Source: Spirochaetota bacterium
GTDB taxonomy: Bacteria; Spirochaetota; UBA4802; JAFGJZ01
Direction of reading: 5' to 3'
NCBI GenBank assembly: GCA_016934935.1
Contig: JAFGRW010000097.1
Location: 1-44,363, forward strand
Length of the DNA: 44,363 nucleotides
The stretch's first letter is position 1. Each line of letters opens with the position of its first letter. The translations under genes were made by a program, and so were the position numbers. The notes under the pieces were generated by a model. It made no database searches. It was not told the origin of the DNA and saw only the letters and a program-made list of their open reading frames with translations. Of the stretch, positions 25,334 through 33,203 are shown one piece after another.

Positions 25334-26974
25334 TTACTCATAATCAGGAAAGCGCAATTCCTGAGCAACTGCCCTGTATGTATATATTTTTTTCCACTTG
25401 GTTTTTATTCGTATTCTCCAGCCTTTTCGTTTAATTGAAAGATACGGTAATTTAAAAAACCGATCCCTTGTAGTGCGTTTAACATTATGAGGGGTTACAA
25501 GATTTCCGGCAAAAAAATCGTCTCTTGAATCCAGATTGACCCTGCGCTTATTTGACCATTTCCACCCATAATAAGGTATACGCGTGCAATAAGCAAAAGA
25601 TTTATCTGACTTTGACTTTGTTCTGTTTGTTACCCTGAAATAGTCAAGAACAGGTATCCAGTAAGCTATAGTTCCTTTGCCTTCATCACTAAATTTAAAA
25701 CTGTTATAGGCGGCTTTTTCGGCGGCTACACCATCAGTGGCTTTGTACTTCAAAGGCAATAAAATTCTTCCTTTTTTTGACTTTCTTTCATAATTATTCA
25801 TTCCATCAAGTTTTGTGGCCATACCATGTATCCATTCTGTTTTACTGTTTGCGCCCGCACTCATAATGGCTTTTGGTGTTCCACCTTCTCTTTTAAGCAA
25901 ACGATCCCAAATCTGCTTACTAAACATACCGCCATGTGTCTGGCTCTGCTTCTTGCCAAACAGCACACCAAAAATGCCGGCTTTCAAAGCAGGTACTGCC
26001 CTTTGGTAGCTAACAAAGGAATCGGATCTGTGATTCAGCATAATTGCACCCGGATAATTTCTAGCGAGAGACTTGCCGATTAAATAATTCTTATCAGCTC
26101 GTGATAACCTGGCAGCACGAGCCCCATCCAAATCCCCGAACTCAAGCTCAGCTAAAAGATCCTCATCAATCTCTACAGGCTCAGCATTGTCATCTTCATC
26201 TTCATCGGCATCTGTAAATCCATCTTCGACAAGTATCTGCTCTTTCAGCTTTTCGTTTTCTTCAAGTTCCGCAAACAGCTCTTCGAGCCTTGTGAAGTTA
26301 AAGTTTTGGGTATAATCGCTAATGATTTTTTCATAATTTGTTACTTCGCCTTCTCCAATTATCCCGGATGTAATTCTTTTAAAAAGGTCAACCTCTCCAT
26401 CAAGCATGTTTTCTTCAATTTCTACTGAAAAAAGTTCGGGATATTTTTGAGCAAGAATGGCGGTAGGTACGTATCTTTCGGCAAGGGTATCGATAACCAG
26501 ATTGCAGATATCCGACTCGATACGTTCTCCAATAATTTCGGGATCAGTAACAACAATTTCATCTTCCGCATTTCGCGAGATAAACCTTGCGTCTATCTCA
26601 TCCAGCTCAATATCCTCAGAAAGTGTAAATTCGATTTCTTCAGCGTCTTCAAGTTGATCAAGATCTTCTTGTGGCAAATCATGTATTATCTCTACCAGAC
26701 CGTCCACAACATCCTGAGGCTCATAAATTGACAAGATACGCTGATCTTCAAAATCCTCGTCACTCATCTCGTCTTCGGCACTTCTGATCCCCCGCATATT
26801 GCGTGATGATCGTTTTCTCTCGTCCACAAGTGACAAAATGTTTTTAATCTCTTTCGCGTCTTTTTTAATCACGCGCTCACGGATGGCAAAACGTCCGTTT
26901 TCAGCTTTTACCTCTCGTTTAAACTTTGGCTCTTCAACATCACATCCAAAGGCTGCAAACACAAGAAGCACCAT
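25334..26974 (-). CDS. Lipoprotein with C-terminal YiiX-like papain-fold domain; phase-variable start
   Basis: In the frame as sequenced the first ATG is at 26974, giving 546 residues starting ten residues before the lipobox Cys11 (FAAFGC). That ATG has no Shine-Dalgarno, and its signal peptide lacks a basic start. The same frame stays open upstream through ten octamer repeats and adds KSALITFFL, which completes a good signal. A strong Shine-Dalgarno and GTG at 27080 are one base out of frame. The mature protein has an acidic N-terminal half (about 100-280) and a basic C-terminal half. The latter resembles permuted NlpC/P60 enzymes of the YiiX type: PGAIMLNHRS, THGGMFS with H347, AYCTRI with C463, and NLVTPHNV. 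That activity would be peptide or amide hydrolysis; the match is by pattern only. Confidence 0.6.
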   Translation of the reverse strand: MVLLVFAAFGCDVEEPKFKREVKAENGRFAIRERVIKKDAKEIKNILSLVDERKRSSRNMRGIRSAEDEMSDEDFEDQRILSIYEPQDVVDGLVEIIHDLPQEDLDQLEDAEEIEFTLSEDIELDEIDARFISRNAEDEIVVTDPEIIGERIESDICNLVIDTLAERYVPTAILAQKYPELFSVEIEENMLDGEVDLFKRITSGIIGEGEVTNYEKIISDYTQNFNFTRLEELFAELEENEKLKEQILVEDGFTDADEDEDDNAEPVEIDEDLLAELEFGDLDGARAARLSRADKNYLIGKSLARNYPGAIMLNHRSDSFVSYQRAVPALKAGIFGVLFGKKQSQTHGGMFSKQIWDRLLKREGGTPKAIMSAGANSKTEWIHGMATKLDGMNNYERKSKKGRILLPLKYKATDGVAAEKAAYNSFKFSDEGKGTIAYWIPVLDYFRVTNRTKSKSDKSFAYCTRIPYYGWKWSNKRRVNLDSRDDFFAGNLVTPHNVKRTTRDRFFKLPYLSIKRKGWRIRIKTKWKKIYTYRAVAQELRFPDYE

Positions 26975-26992
26975 TAAAAAAAACGTAATCAG

Positions 26993-27072
26993 TGCTGATT
27001 TGCTGATTTGCTGATTTGCTGATTTGCTGATTTGCTGATTTGCTGATTTGCTGATTTGCTGATTTGCTGATT
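26993..27072. repeat. Ten perfect tandem copies of an 8-bp repeat
   Basis: TGCTGATT on the plus strand (AATCAGCA on the minus) is repeated ten times without a mismatch. The unit has no stop codon in any frame. Because 8 is not a multiple of 3, each gain or loss of a copy shifts the reading frame between the GTG start at 27080 and the lipoprotein body. An eight-T run (26983-26976 on the minus strand) just after it is a second slippage-prone tract in the same frame. Confidence 0.95.
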
Positions 27073-27077
27073 TTCAC

Positions 27078-27093
27078 CACAACGCACCTCCTT
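27078..27093 (-). promoter_or_regulatory. Strong Shine-Dalgarno and GTG start of the repeat-containing frame
   Basis: AAGGAGG (27093-27087) is six bases before GTG (27080-27078). From this GTG the present sequence encodes VVKISKSANQQISKS... through the repeats, then shifts out of the lipoprotein frame and stops at a TGA at 26942-26940 after 46 codons. With eight or eleven repeats it would run into the lipoprotein. In the lipoprotein frame itself, TGA at 27076-27074 closes the frame upstream. Confidence 0.8.
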
Positions 27094-27113
27094 ATGTTTT
27101 TTTTTGATACTTT

Positions 27114-27141
27114 TAATTATCACAAAACACATAAGAGTCAA
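27114..27141 (-). promoter_or_regulatory. Promoter of the leftward surface operon
   Basis: Read leftwards, TTGACT (27141-27136) and TAATTA (27119-27114) are separated by 16 bases. This would start transcription a few bases before the AAGGAGG Shine-Dalgarno at 27093. Confidence 0.5.
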
Positions 27142-27330
27142 CTATTATATTATTAATAACTGTAAACAAATCAAAAAAATGTCATTTTATTTGTTTAGTT
27201 ATAATTTATATATTCATAAATCCATTTGTATTTGAGAAAAATTCGCAAGCAATAACATTTATTACAATGCGCTGAATACTCATAACATCACAAGCAAATT
27301 ATCGATGATTTATACTACCCTACTATTTAG

Positions 27331-27359
27331 TTGACAAACTATTAAACTTAACTCATTAT
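27331..27359 (+). promoter_or_regulatory. Promoter of the GH3 gene
   Basis: A perfect TTGACA (27331-27336) and CATTAT (27354-27359, four of six matches) are 17 bases apart. The leader before the ATG at 27439 would be about 70 bases. Confidence 0.6.
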
Positions 27360-27438
27360 ATATTACCGAGATAATAATAGACAAAATATATTTTAATAAA
27401 TTTGAATAACAAAAACCCGATCAAGCGAGGTTTCTATA

Positions 27439-30027
27439 ATGTACAAAGACAGCACTCAACCGCTAGAAAAGCGAGTCCAGGATCTAATCTCCAAAATGAC
27501 ACTTGAAGAAAAAATTGCCCAGCTTGGTGGAGCAATGCTGCTTTACATAGTAGATAACAACGGATTTAATAATAAAAAGGCTGAATCATTTTTGAGAAAT
27601 GGCATCGGTCAGATCTCACGGACACAGTGGATGCTGGGAGATATAAACCCTGAGGAGTGTGCCGATCTTGTAACTGCTGTTCAAAAATATCTTACCGAAG
27701 AGACAAGACTCGGTATCCCTGCCATTGTTCATGACGAGTGTCTTACCGGTTACCAGACAAAGGGCAGTACTGCCTACCCGCAAAGTATCGGAATTGCTGC
27801 AACCTGGAACGAGGAGCTGGCATTCAAAATGACAGACTACATTCGCAAAGAAATGAGAGCAGTAGGATCAACCCATGGATTGTCGCCTGTACTTGATATT
27901 GTTCGTGATGCTCGCTGGGGAAGAGTCGAAGAAACATACGGCGAATGCCCCTACCTTGCATCAGCTTTCGCGACAGCCTTTATTAAAGGGCTCCAGAGCG
28001 AAGATCTGAAAGAAGGTGTATTGGCTACTGGAAAACATTTTATCGGTTATGGCGTCACCGAAGGTGGTATGAACTGGTCACCGTCCCATATTAATAGACG
28101 GGAGCTGCTTGAAGTCTATTCCAGAACTTTTGAAGCCGCTATTCATGAGGCAAATCTGGGATCAATTATGAACTCTTATTCTGAAATTGACGGAGTACCA
28201 TGCGCGGCTTCAAAAGAAATCCTTACCGATCTTTTACGGGATACTCTTGGTTTCAAAGGAGTGGTCGTTGCCGATTATGGAGCTGTTATGACCGCGCATA
28301 CCTATCACAATCTTAAAAAATCTGCAAAAGAAGTCGCTATCGAAACATTAAAGGCCGGACTTGACATGGAACTGCCGAAACTTGAAGCCTACTCCTTTCT
28401 GGGAGACTGTGTCAAAGACGGAACACTTGATGAAGAATATATCAATATTGCCTGCAAGAGAGTATTAACTAAAAAATTCGAGCTTGGTCTTTTTGAAAAT
28501 CCTTATGGGAAAAAGGAAGATATTCCTGTTCTCTTCGGAGCGGAGAAATGCGCCGCACTTGCAAGAGATATATGTGAAAACTCATTTGTGTTATTGAAAA
28601 ATAACGGTGTTTTACCAATTGCCGCTACAACAAAAAAAATAGCAGTTGTTGGGCCAAATGCAGACTCTACTAGAAACCTGTTCGGAGACTATACGTACGG
28701 TGGTCATCTGGAAGGCGCTTTTGAAATGCTTCACTCTTTTTCGACATCGGGTCAATCCGAAGCAACAGAGTTACAAAAAGCAGAAAAACTTATAACAGGA
28801 CTTTATCGACTTGATATCGAAACCTGCACTTTCAACGAACTTACGGAAGCCTATAATAATAACGATCTTGCCAACCAAATAAAAGAAATTATCGGTGTTA
28901 ACCCACAGACGATTACAAATCCCGGCCAACTTTGGGGTGCAGTAGACACAATAAGACATCAGCGTTTTATGCTACCTCTTGAACGCGTGCGCAAACTGGA
29001 TCAGTTTAATAACATTGAAGAACTTATATCATATCTGTATAATTCTCAATCAATACTCGAAGCGCTAAAATCAAAACTGGCACCGGATGTTCAAGTTATA
29101 TACGCGAAAGGTTGTGAAGTAACCGGAGACAAAAATCTTGACATAGAAGCTGCCGTAAAAGCAGCCGAATCATCAGAATTGGTGATAGCAGTTATGGGAG
29201 ACCGCTCAGGGATAGACACAGCCTCCACAACCGGCGAAGCGCGTGACAGGGCAGAACTTAATCTTCCAGGACACCAGAGAGAAATGTTAAAAGAGCTTAA
29301 AAAATGCGGCAAACCTCTTGTGCTTGTCCTTATTAATGGCCGACCGGCTGCGCTCGAGTGGGAGTCTGAAAACTGTGATGCGATACTCGAAGTCTGGATT
29401 CCAGGTGAATATGGAGCAACTCCAGTTGTGGATACTCTGTTAGGCAACGCGGTACCATCGGGAAAACTACCAGTATCTTTTCCACGTTCGGTCGGGCAGA
29501 TGCCTCTTTTTTACAACCATAAGCCCTCTGGAGGGCGCTCGCACTGGTACGGAGACTATGTAGAGATGAGCCCCAAACCTCTTTATCCTTTTGGTTTTGG
29601 TCTAAGCTATACAAATTTTAAATACAGCAACTTTTCTGTATCAACGGATGCTATTGACAAAAACGGATCTGTTATATTAAAACTTAAAATCAGGAATATC
29701 GGCAATTATGATGGAGCCGAGACCGTGCAGCTCTATCAAACTCAGCAAAATGTCTCTGTTACACGCCCGGTTAAACAGCTTGTTGGGTACAAAAAGGTTT
29801 TTCTTAAAAAAGAACAAAGTGCCCTGATAACATTTACATTGCCGATCGAGATGTTTGCTTTTTATAATCATGAAAACAGATACGGCGTAGAAGAGGGCAC
29901 AGTAAAACTTATGATTGGGCGATCATCCGAAGATATTGAATTTACGGCTAATGTCGTAATCGAGTCAACATTTGTTGTGACCAATAAAGTTTTTTTCTCG
30001 ACGGCAAATTACGATTTGATTATGTAG
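27439..30027 (+). CDS. Glycoside hydrolase family 3 protein (beta-glucosidase or beta-xylosidase)
   Basis: This 862-residue enzyme has the GH3 N-terminal barrel with the nucleophile D279 in VVADYGAV, preceded by GKHFIGYG and the substrate-binding region SPVLDIVRDARWGR (about 149-162). The C-terminal alpha/beta sandwich carries AVVGPNAD and LVIAVMGDRSG, and a fibronectin-III-like end domain runs from about 735 (RNIGNYDGAETVQLY). It splits terminal beta-linked sugars from oligosaccharides. There is no signal peptide, so it is cytoplasmic and needs an oligosaccharide transporter not seen here. A mostly helical stretch of about 110 residues (430-545) is longer than in many homologues. AGCGAGG supports the start. 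Confidence 0.9.
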   Translation: MYKDSTQPLEKRVQDLISKMTLEEKIAQLGGAMLLYIVDNNGFNNKKAESFLRNGIGQISRTQWMLGDINPEECADLVTAVQKYLTEETRLGIPAIVHDECLTGYQTKGSTAYPQSIGIAATWNEELAFKMTDYIRKEMRAVGSTHGLSPVLDIVRDARWGRVEETYGECPYLASAFATAFIKGLQSEDLKEGVLATGKHFIGYGVTEGGMNWSPSHINRRELLEVYSRTFEAAIHEANLGSIMNSYSEIDGVPCAASKEILTDLLRDTLGFKGVVVADYGAVMTAHTYHNLKKSAKEVAIETLKAGLDMELPKLEAYSFLGDCVKDGTLDEEYINIACKRVLTKKFELGLFENPYGKKEDIPVLFGAEKCAALARDICENSFVLLKNNGVLPIAATTKKIAVVGPNADSTRNLFGDYTYGGHLEGAFEMLHSFSTSGQSEATELQKAEKLITGLYRLDIETCTFNELTEAYNNNDLANQIKEIIGVNPQTITNPGQLWGAVDTIRHQRFMLPLERVRKLDQFNNIEELISYLYNSQSILEALKSKLAPDVQVIYAKGCEVTGDKNLDIEAAVKAAESSELVIAVMGDRSGIDTASTTGEARDRAELNLPGHQREMLKELKKCGKPLVLVLINGRPAALEWESENCDAILEVWIPGEYGATPVVDTLLGNAVPSGKLPVSFPRSVGQMPLFYNHKPSGGRSHWYGDYVEMSPKPLYPFGFGLSYTNFKYSNFSVSTDAIDKNGSVILKLKIRNIGNYDGAETVQLYQTQQNVSVTRPVKQLVGYKKVFLKKEQSALITFTLPIEMFAFYNHENRYGVEEGTVKLMIGRSSEDIEFTANVVIESTFVVTNKVFFSTANYDLIM

Positions 30028-30203
30028 AAGTCATACACATATAAGTAGTTGAAACATAACTATACCAAAGCCCCGAAACAGTAAAACAAGCAGGGGACTT
30101 ATAATCAGTAGTGCGTGGAATGTGAACGAGAACCACCTTGTCAGCATTATATACTGATGAACTCATTACAGCATCGATAGTAATTATTTACCGGAGTTCG
30201 ATT

Positions 30204-31109
30204 ATGAAAAAAGTTTTAGGTTTATTTCTAGGTATCAGTACCTTTTGTCTTTTTATTATAAACACACTTTTTTGGTGTCTACCTCTCACTGTTTTTGCCT
30301 TTTTTAAGTTTATAATACCTGTTAATACAATCAGAGAATTTATCACCCTGATAGTTAATGGAATAGCTATCAGCTGGTCATCGGTTAATAATTTTTTTAT
30401 AAAACTTTTACTTCCTACAAAATGGATTACAACCGGTTTACCAGAAAACTTTAAAGGGTGGGATATAGATAAGAACTATCTTGTTATAGCTAACCACTGC
30501 TCAGCTGTTGATATAGTTGCCTTACAACTGGTATTTAACAACAAAATTCCTTTTTTCAGGTTTTTCTTAAAAAAGGAGCTTATCTGGGTTCCATTTTTGG
30601 GGCTGGCATGGTGGGCTCTTGATTATCCCTTCATGAAACGCTATTCACGTGAATTTCTGGTTAAAAACCCAAAAATGAAGGGTAAGGATCTCGAAATTAC
30701 CCGTAAAGCATGTTCCAAATATCAGAATCGCCCAGTATCAATCATGAACTTTCCCGAGGGCACACGTTTTACAGCGGCAAAACATGCCAAACAAAATTCG
30801 TCATACAAATACCTGTTAAATCCGAAAGCAGGCGGTATAGGCTATGTTTTATCTGCCATGGGTGATAATATACACAAAATTCTTAACGTTACACTCGTAT
30901 ATCCAGGAGGCATACCAGGATTCAGCAGCTTTTTTAGCGGACAAATTGATAAGGTCATTATAAATATAGAAGAGATTTCAGTAACAAAAAACCTTATAGG
31001 CGATTATCTTAACGACGATAAGTTTCGTACCGATTTTCAGCAAAAGATAAACAGGCTTTGGCATGACAAGGACAAAAAAATCGGGAATTTACTTGTTTTG
31101 CACTCGTAA
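30204..31109 (+). CDS. Lysophospholipid acyltransferase family protein (PlsC/YihG-like)
   Basis: This 301-residue membrane protein has the acyltransferase catalytic box NHCSAVD with H98 and D103 (HX4D) and the phosphate-binding motif NFPEGTRFT near 188-196. Two hydrophobic segments precede the domain (about 5-35 and 45-70). It transfers fatty acyl groups to lysophosphatidic acid or a related lipid at the inner membrane. The ISWSSVNNFF to GWDIDKNYLVIANHCS layout is closest to the YihG/LPLAT type. The start at 30204 has GGAG seven bases upstream; an in-frame upstream start at 30138 lacks support. Its last 21 bases overlap the convergent Rpn remnant. Confidence 0.85.
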   Translation: MKKVLGLFLGISTFCLFIINTLFWCLPLTVFAFFKFIIPVNTIREFITLIVNGIAISWSSVNNFFIKLLLPTKWITTGLPENFKGWDIDKNYLVIANHCSAVDIVALQLVFNNKIPFFRFFLKKELIWVPFLGLAWWALDYPFMKRYSREFLVKNPKMKGKDLEITRKACSKYQNRPVSIMNFPEGTRFTAAKHAKQNSSYKYLLNPKAGGIGYVLSAMGDNIHKILNVTLVYPGGIPGFSSFFSGQIDKVIINIEEISVTKNLIGDYLNDDKFRTDFQQKINRLWHDKDKKIGNLLVLHS

Positions 31110-31541
31110 TGTACGGACATGATCCAGTGTTAATCCGGTTTTTTGCGCTATAGTTTCGTCGTCAAAATCATCCAGTAATGTAATGGCTACTTTCTCGATA
31201 CCTTTCTCGATACCTTTCTCGATACCTTTCTCGATACCTTTCTCGATACCTTTCTCGATACCTTCTTTCATGCCCTTTTCCAATCCCTCTTCTCTTGCAA
31301 TTTCCATAAAATAGGCATGGTCTCTTTGAGCTTTAAGCCGTGATTCATATATATTACGAAGCCGGTCATCTGTTGTAAATTTATTAAATTCATTGTGAGC
31401 TTTTTCAATTATTGGATCGTCTTTTAAAAGTGTTTTCAAAATATTATCATCCGCTCCTTCATTAATAAAGTATTGACTCCATAACTCAAGAGAACTATTC
31501 TTCATCTCCTTTTTCACTTTAGGTAACTCTATAAAGTGCAA
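31089..31541 (-). pseudogene. C-terminal remnant of an Rpn/PD-(D/E)XK transposase-like nuclease
   Basis: The frame encodes only the C-terminal part of an Rpn-family protein: HFIELPKVKKE, then RLRNIYESRLKAQRDH, then a GIEK repeat and a helical end. Full members are about 280-300 residues and carry the nuclease core before HFIELPK. That core is missing here; instead, upstream sequence is the terminator of the neighbouring lipoprotein gene. The frame remains open for a few codons into that terminator without a good start or Shine-Dalgarno. I call it a decayed remnant of a mobile-type nuclease gene. A short expressed protein is not excluded. Confidence 0.65.
31191..31262. repeat. Six tandem 12-bp repeats encoding GIEK
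   Basis: The unit TTTCTCGATACC occurs six times in a row and encodes Gly-Ile-Glu-Lys on the minus strand. Because 12 is a multiple of 3, copy changes keep the frame. Such KEG-type repeats are common in the C-terminal tails of Rpn proteins. Confidence 0.9.
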
Positions 31542-31557
31542 TATAAGATAAAGGCAA

Positions 31558-31586
31558 TAAAAAATCCGGCACTGAAAGCACCGGAT
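31558..31586 (-). terminator. Terminator of the SH3 lipoprotein gene
   Basis: Read leftwards, ATCCGG (31586-31581) and CCGGAT (31569-31564) form a stem with extra inner pairs, followed by a T run (31563-31558). It lies about 30 bp after the stop at 31617. Confidence 0.75.
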
Positions 31587-31616
31587 CTATTAATTTTCGT
31601 TAATTCGTTCTATTAA

Positions 31617-32582
31617 TTAAATCGAATCGATAAAAGCGCCAAAAGCGTAACCTACTGTTCCTTTATAATTAACCTTGTACCAAAAACCTGTTTTTCCTGC
31701 AACTTCAACTTCATCTCCAACTGTTTCGATTAAACCAAGTTTTTCACCCGAAGGAACAAGCACCAATTCTTCAGCATCGGTTGACGCATCAGATCGAATC
31801 TTCAATCCGCCACCGGCATTAACCTTTCCAAAATTTTCGATACTATCAGGATACTCGTATTCTGCAGAAGAGTCGGAACCATCAAGAAAAGAGGCAGCCA
31901 CAGATGATAATGCAGAATCAGCCTCGGCAACTTTTCTTAGAGTCTGTGTGGCAATCTCGGAATCACCTTTATATTTTCCTGTTAATATTGAAACAGCATT
32001 ATCAATCATAAGGGCATCAATAACTAATTCCGGATTTTTTTCATAACCATTCTGAATCCAACGGTTATATACTGATGTACCATCTGGGAGTTCACCCACA
32101 GTTACCTTAAGCCATCCGCCCTTTTCATCAAGAACCATGGCTACAGTTCCTAAGGGCAACCGAGCAACAACACGACTTGTAGAATTATTACGTTCATAAG
32201 CCGGAGTTTTATCGTTCATTATGGCAACAGCGTAAAGAGCCAGATAATCCGAACGGATATAACCTTCAGTATCATCAGACAAACGCACAAGAGCTACTGA
32301 TATTGATTTACCTTTGACATCTTGCTCTGTCTCTTCAAGTAACGTAACCTCTTCACCCTTATTAAGAGCCGCCTTCCAGTCTTTCAGATCAGCCTCTTTA
32401 AATATAGAAGCTCGGTAACGCGCCACACGGATCTCCTGATATCCATCATCCTCATTGGCAGCCTGCTCTTCAATCTCTGTTTTTTCGCCGTCTGTAGTAT
32501 CAGAATCCTTTTTTGAGCAGCCGGTCTGCAGAAAAAGAGCTGTAAAAAACAGCACCGTTAAAACCATTAATATTTTTTTCAT
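31617..32582 (-). CDS. Lipoprotein with SH3-type domains
   Basis: This 321-residue protein has a lipoprotein signal with Cys22 (LQTGCSKKDS) and an acidic linker (DTTDGEKTEIEEQAANEDD). Beta-rich SH3-like segments follow: one near 50-120 (GEEVTLLEE...GYIRSDYLAL), one near 125-185 (AVIM to GGWLKVTVG), and a clear C-terminal SH3_3 unit (about 258-321, LKIRSDAS...WYKVNYKGTVGYAFG). Such domains usually bind peptidoglycan or peptides. It is expected on the periplasmic side of a membrane. GGAGA precedes the ATG. Similar SH3 lipoproteins are common in spirochaetes. Confidence 0.75.
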   Translation of the reverse strand: MKKILMVLTVLFFTALFLQTGCSKKDSDTTDGEKTEIEEQAANEDDGYQEIRVARYRASIFKEADLKDWKAALNKGEEVTLLEETEQDVKGKSISVALVRLSDDTEGYIRSDYLALYAVAIMNDKTPAYERNNSTSRVVARLPLGTVAMVLDEKGGWLKVTVGELPDGTSVYNRWIQNGYEKNPELVIDALMIDNAVSILTGKYKGDSEIATQTLRKVAEADSALSSVAASFLDGSDSSAEYEYPDSIENFGKVNAGGGLKIRSDASTDAEELVLVPSGEKLGLIETVGDEVEVAGKTGFWYKVNYKGTVGYAFGAFIDSI

Positions 32583-32886
32583 TTATTGTTCTCCCTGTTT
32601 ATTTGTTAGCACTTATAAATTTACTAATAAATATTTATTATCAAACTAAACCCGAACATGATTCAAGATCATTTTTTTGAATTTATAACATGCTGTCAAT
32701 AATAATTATAAGACCTCCTGAATTATCAATTTAAAATTTTGATGCAATTATCATTTGACTTACAACTGATTTTCTAATAGTATTTAATGAATCTTGTCTT
32801 TAAGCGAATCACTATAGCAAACACAGAAAAATTGCCCTGTTCAAGAAGGCAACAACTGAAAACATAAACATTATGGGTAGGTATAT
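32583..32886. other. Divergent intergenic region
   Basis: The region holds the ribosome-binding site of the leftward SH3 lipoprotein gene, AT-rich sequence with weak promoter-like hexamers, and the rightward promoter at 32755-32783. No gene or repeat is seen. Confidence 0.45.
32755..32783 (+). promoter_or_regulatory. Promoter of the six-cysteine secreted protein gene
   Basis: TTGACT (32755-32760) and TAGTAT (32778-32783) are 17 bases apart, leaving a leader of about 95 bases before the GTG start. Confidence 0.5.
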
Positions 32887-33192
32887 GTGAAAAAAACCAT
32901 CCTGATACCCTTACTGAATATTATAGTTCTGATTATGTTTTGTTATCATACAGCCAGCGCTGCTTGTGACGCTACACAAAAGATACTTTACGATGAGGTG
33001 TATAAACCCTGTTATAGTGTAGGAAAAACAGTAAAAACTGCGGATGAGTGCATTGAGAAAGCTTTGCTAAACCAGCCACCTGTCCGGAACAGCCTTACAA
33101 AATTGATTTCCATGGTTTGCATGCTGGGCTGCGCGGATGCAGTAAGCGGAAGTTCCATGCAAAGCGAATATCAATTTTGCAGTGAACGATGA
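32887..33192 (+). CDS. Small secreted six-cysteine protein
   Basis: This 101-residue protein starts at GTG and has a strong Sec signal (KKTILIPLLNIIVLIMFCYHTASA, cut before ACD). The mature part of about 76 residues has six cysteines (ACDAT, KPCYS, DECIE, MVCM, GCAD, FCSE), enough for three disulfides. No family is recognised. GGTAGG lies seven bases upstream. It converges with the helical protein gene, leaving 11 bp between the stops. A periplasmic or extracellular disulfide-bonded protein is the simplest reading. Confidence 0.6.
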   Translation: MKKTILIPLLNIIVLIMFCYHTASAACDATQKILYDEVYKPCYSVGKTVKTADECIEKALLNQPPVRNSLTKLISMVCMLGCADAVSGSSMQSEYQFCSER

Positions 33193-33203
33193 ACAAAAAC
33201 AAC

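Larger units (their letters stand above)
27081..27438. other. Divergent AT-rich intergenic region
   Basis: This holds the leftward operon promoter (27114-27141) and Shine-Dalgarno, and the rightward GH3 promoter (27331-27359). The middle (27142-27330) is very AT-rich with no recognised element. Confidence 0.5.

Noticed and set aside
26993..27072. CRISPR or origin iterons
   Set aside because: The 8-bp units are contiguous without spacers and sit between a Shine-Dalgarno/GTG and a signal peptide frame, so a translational switch explains them better.
31191..31262. CRISPR-like array
   Set aside because: The repeats are head-to-tail 12-mers without spacers and encode GIEK in the Rpn remnant.
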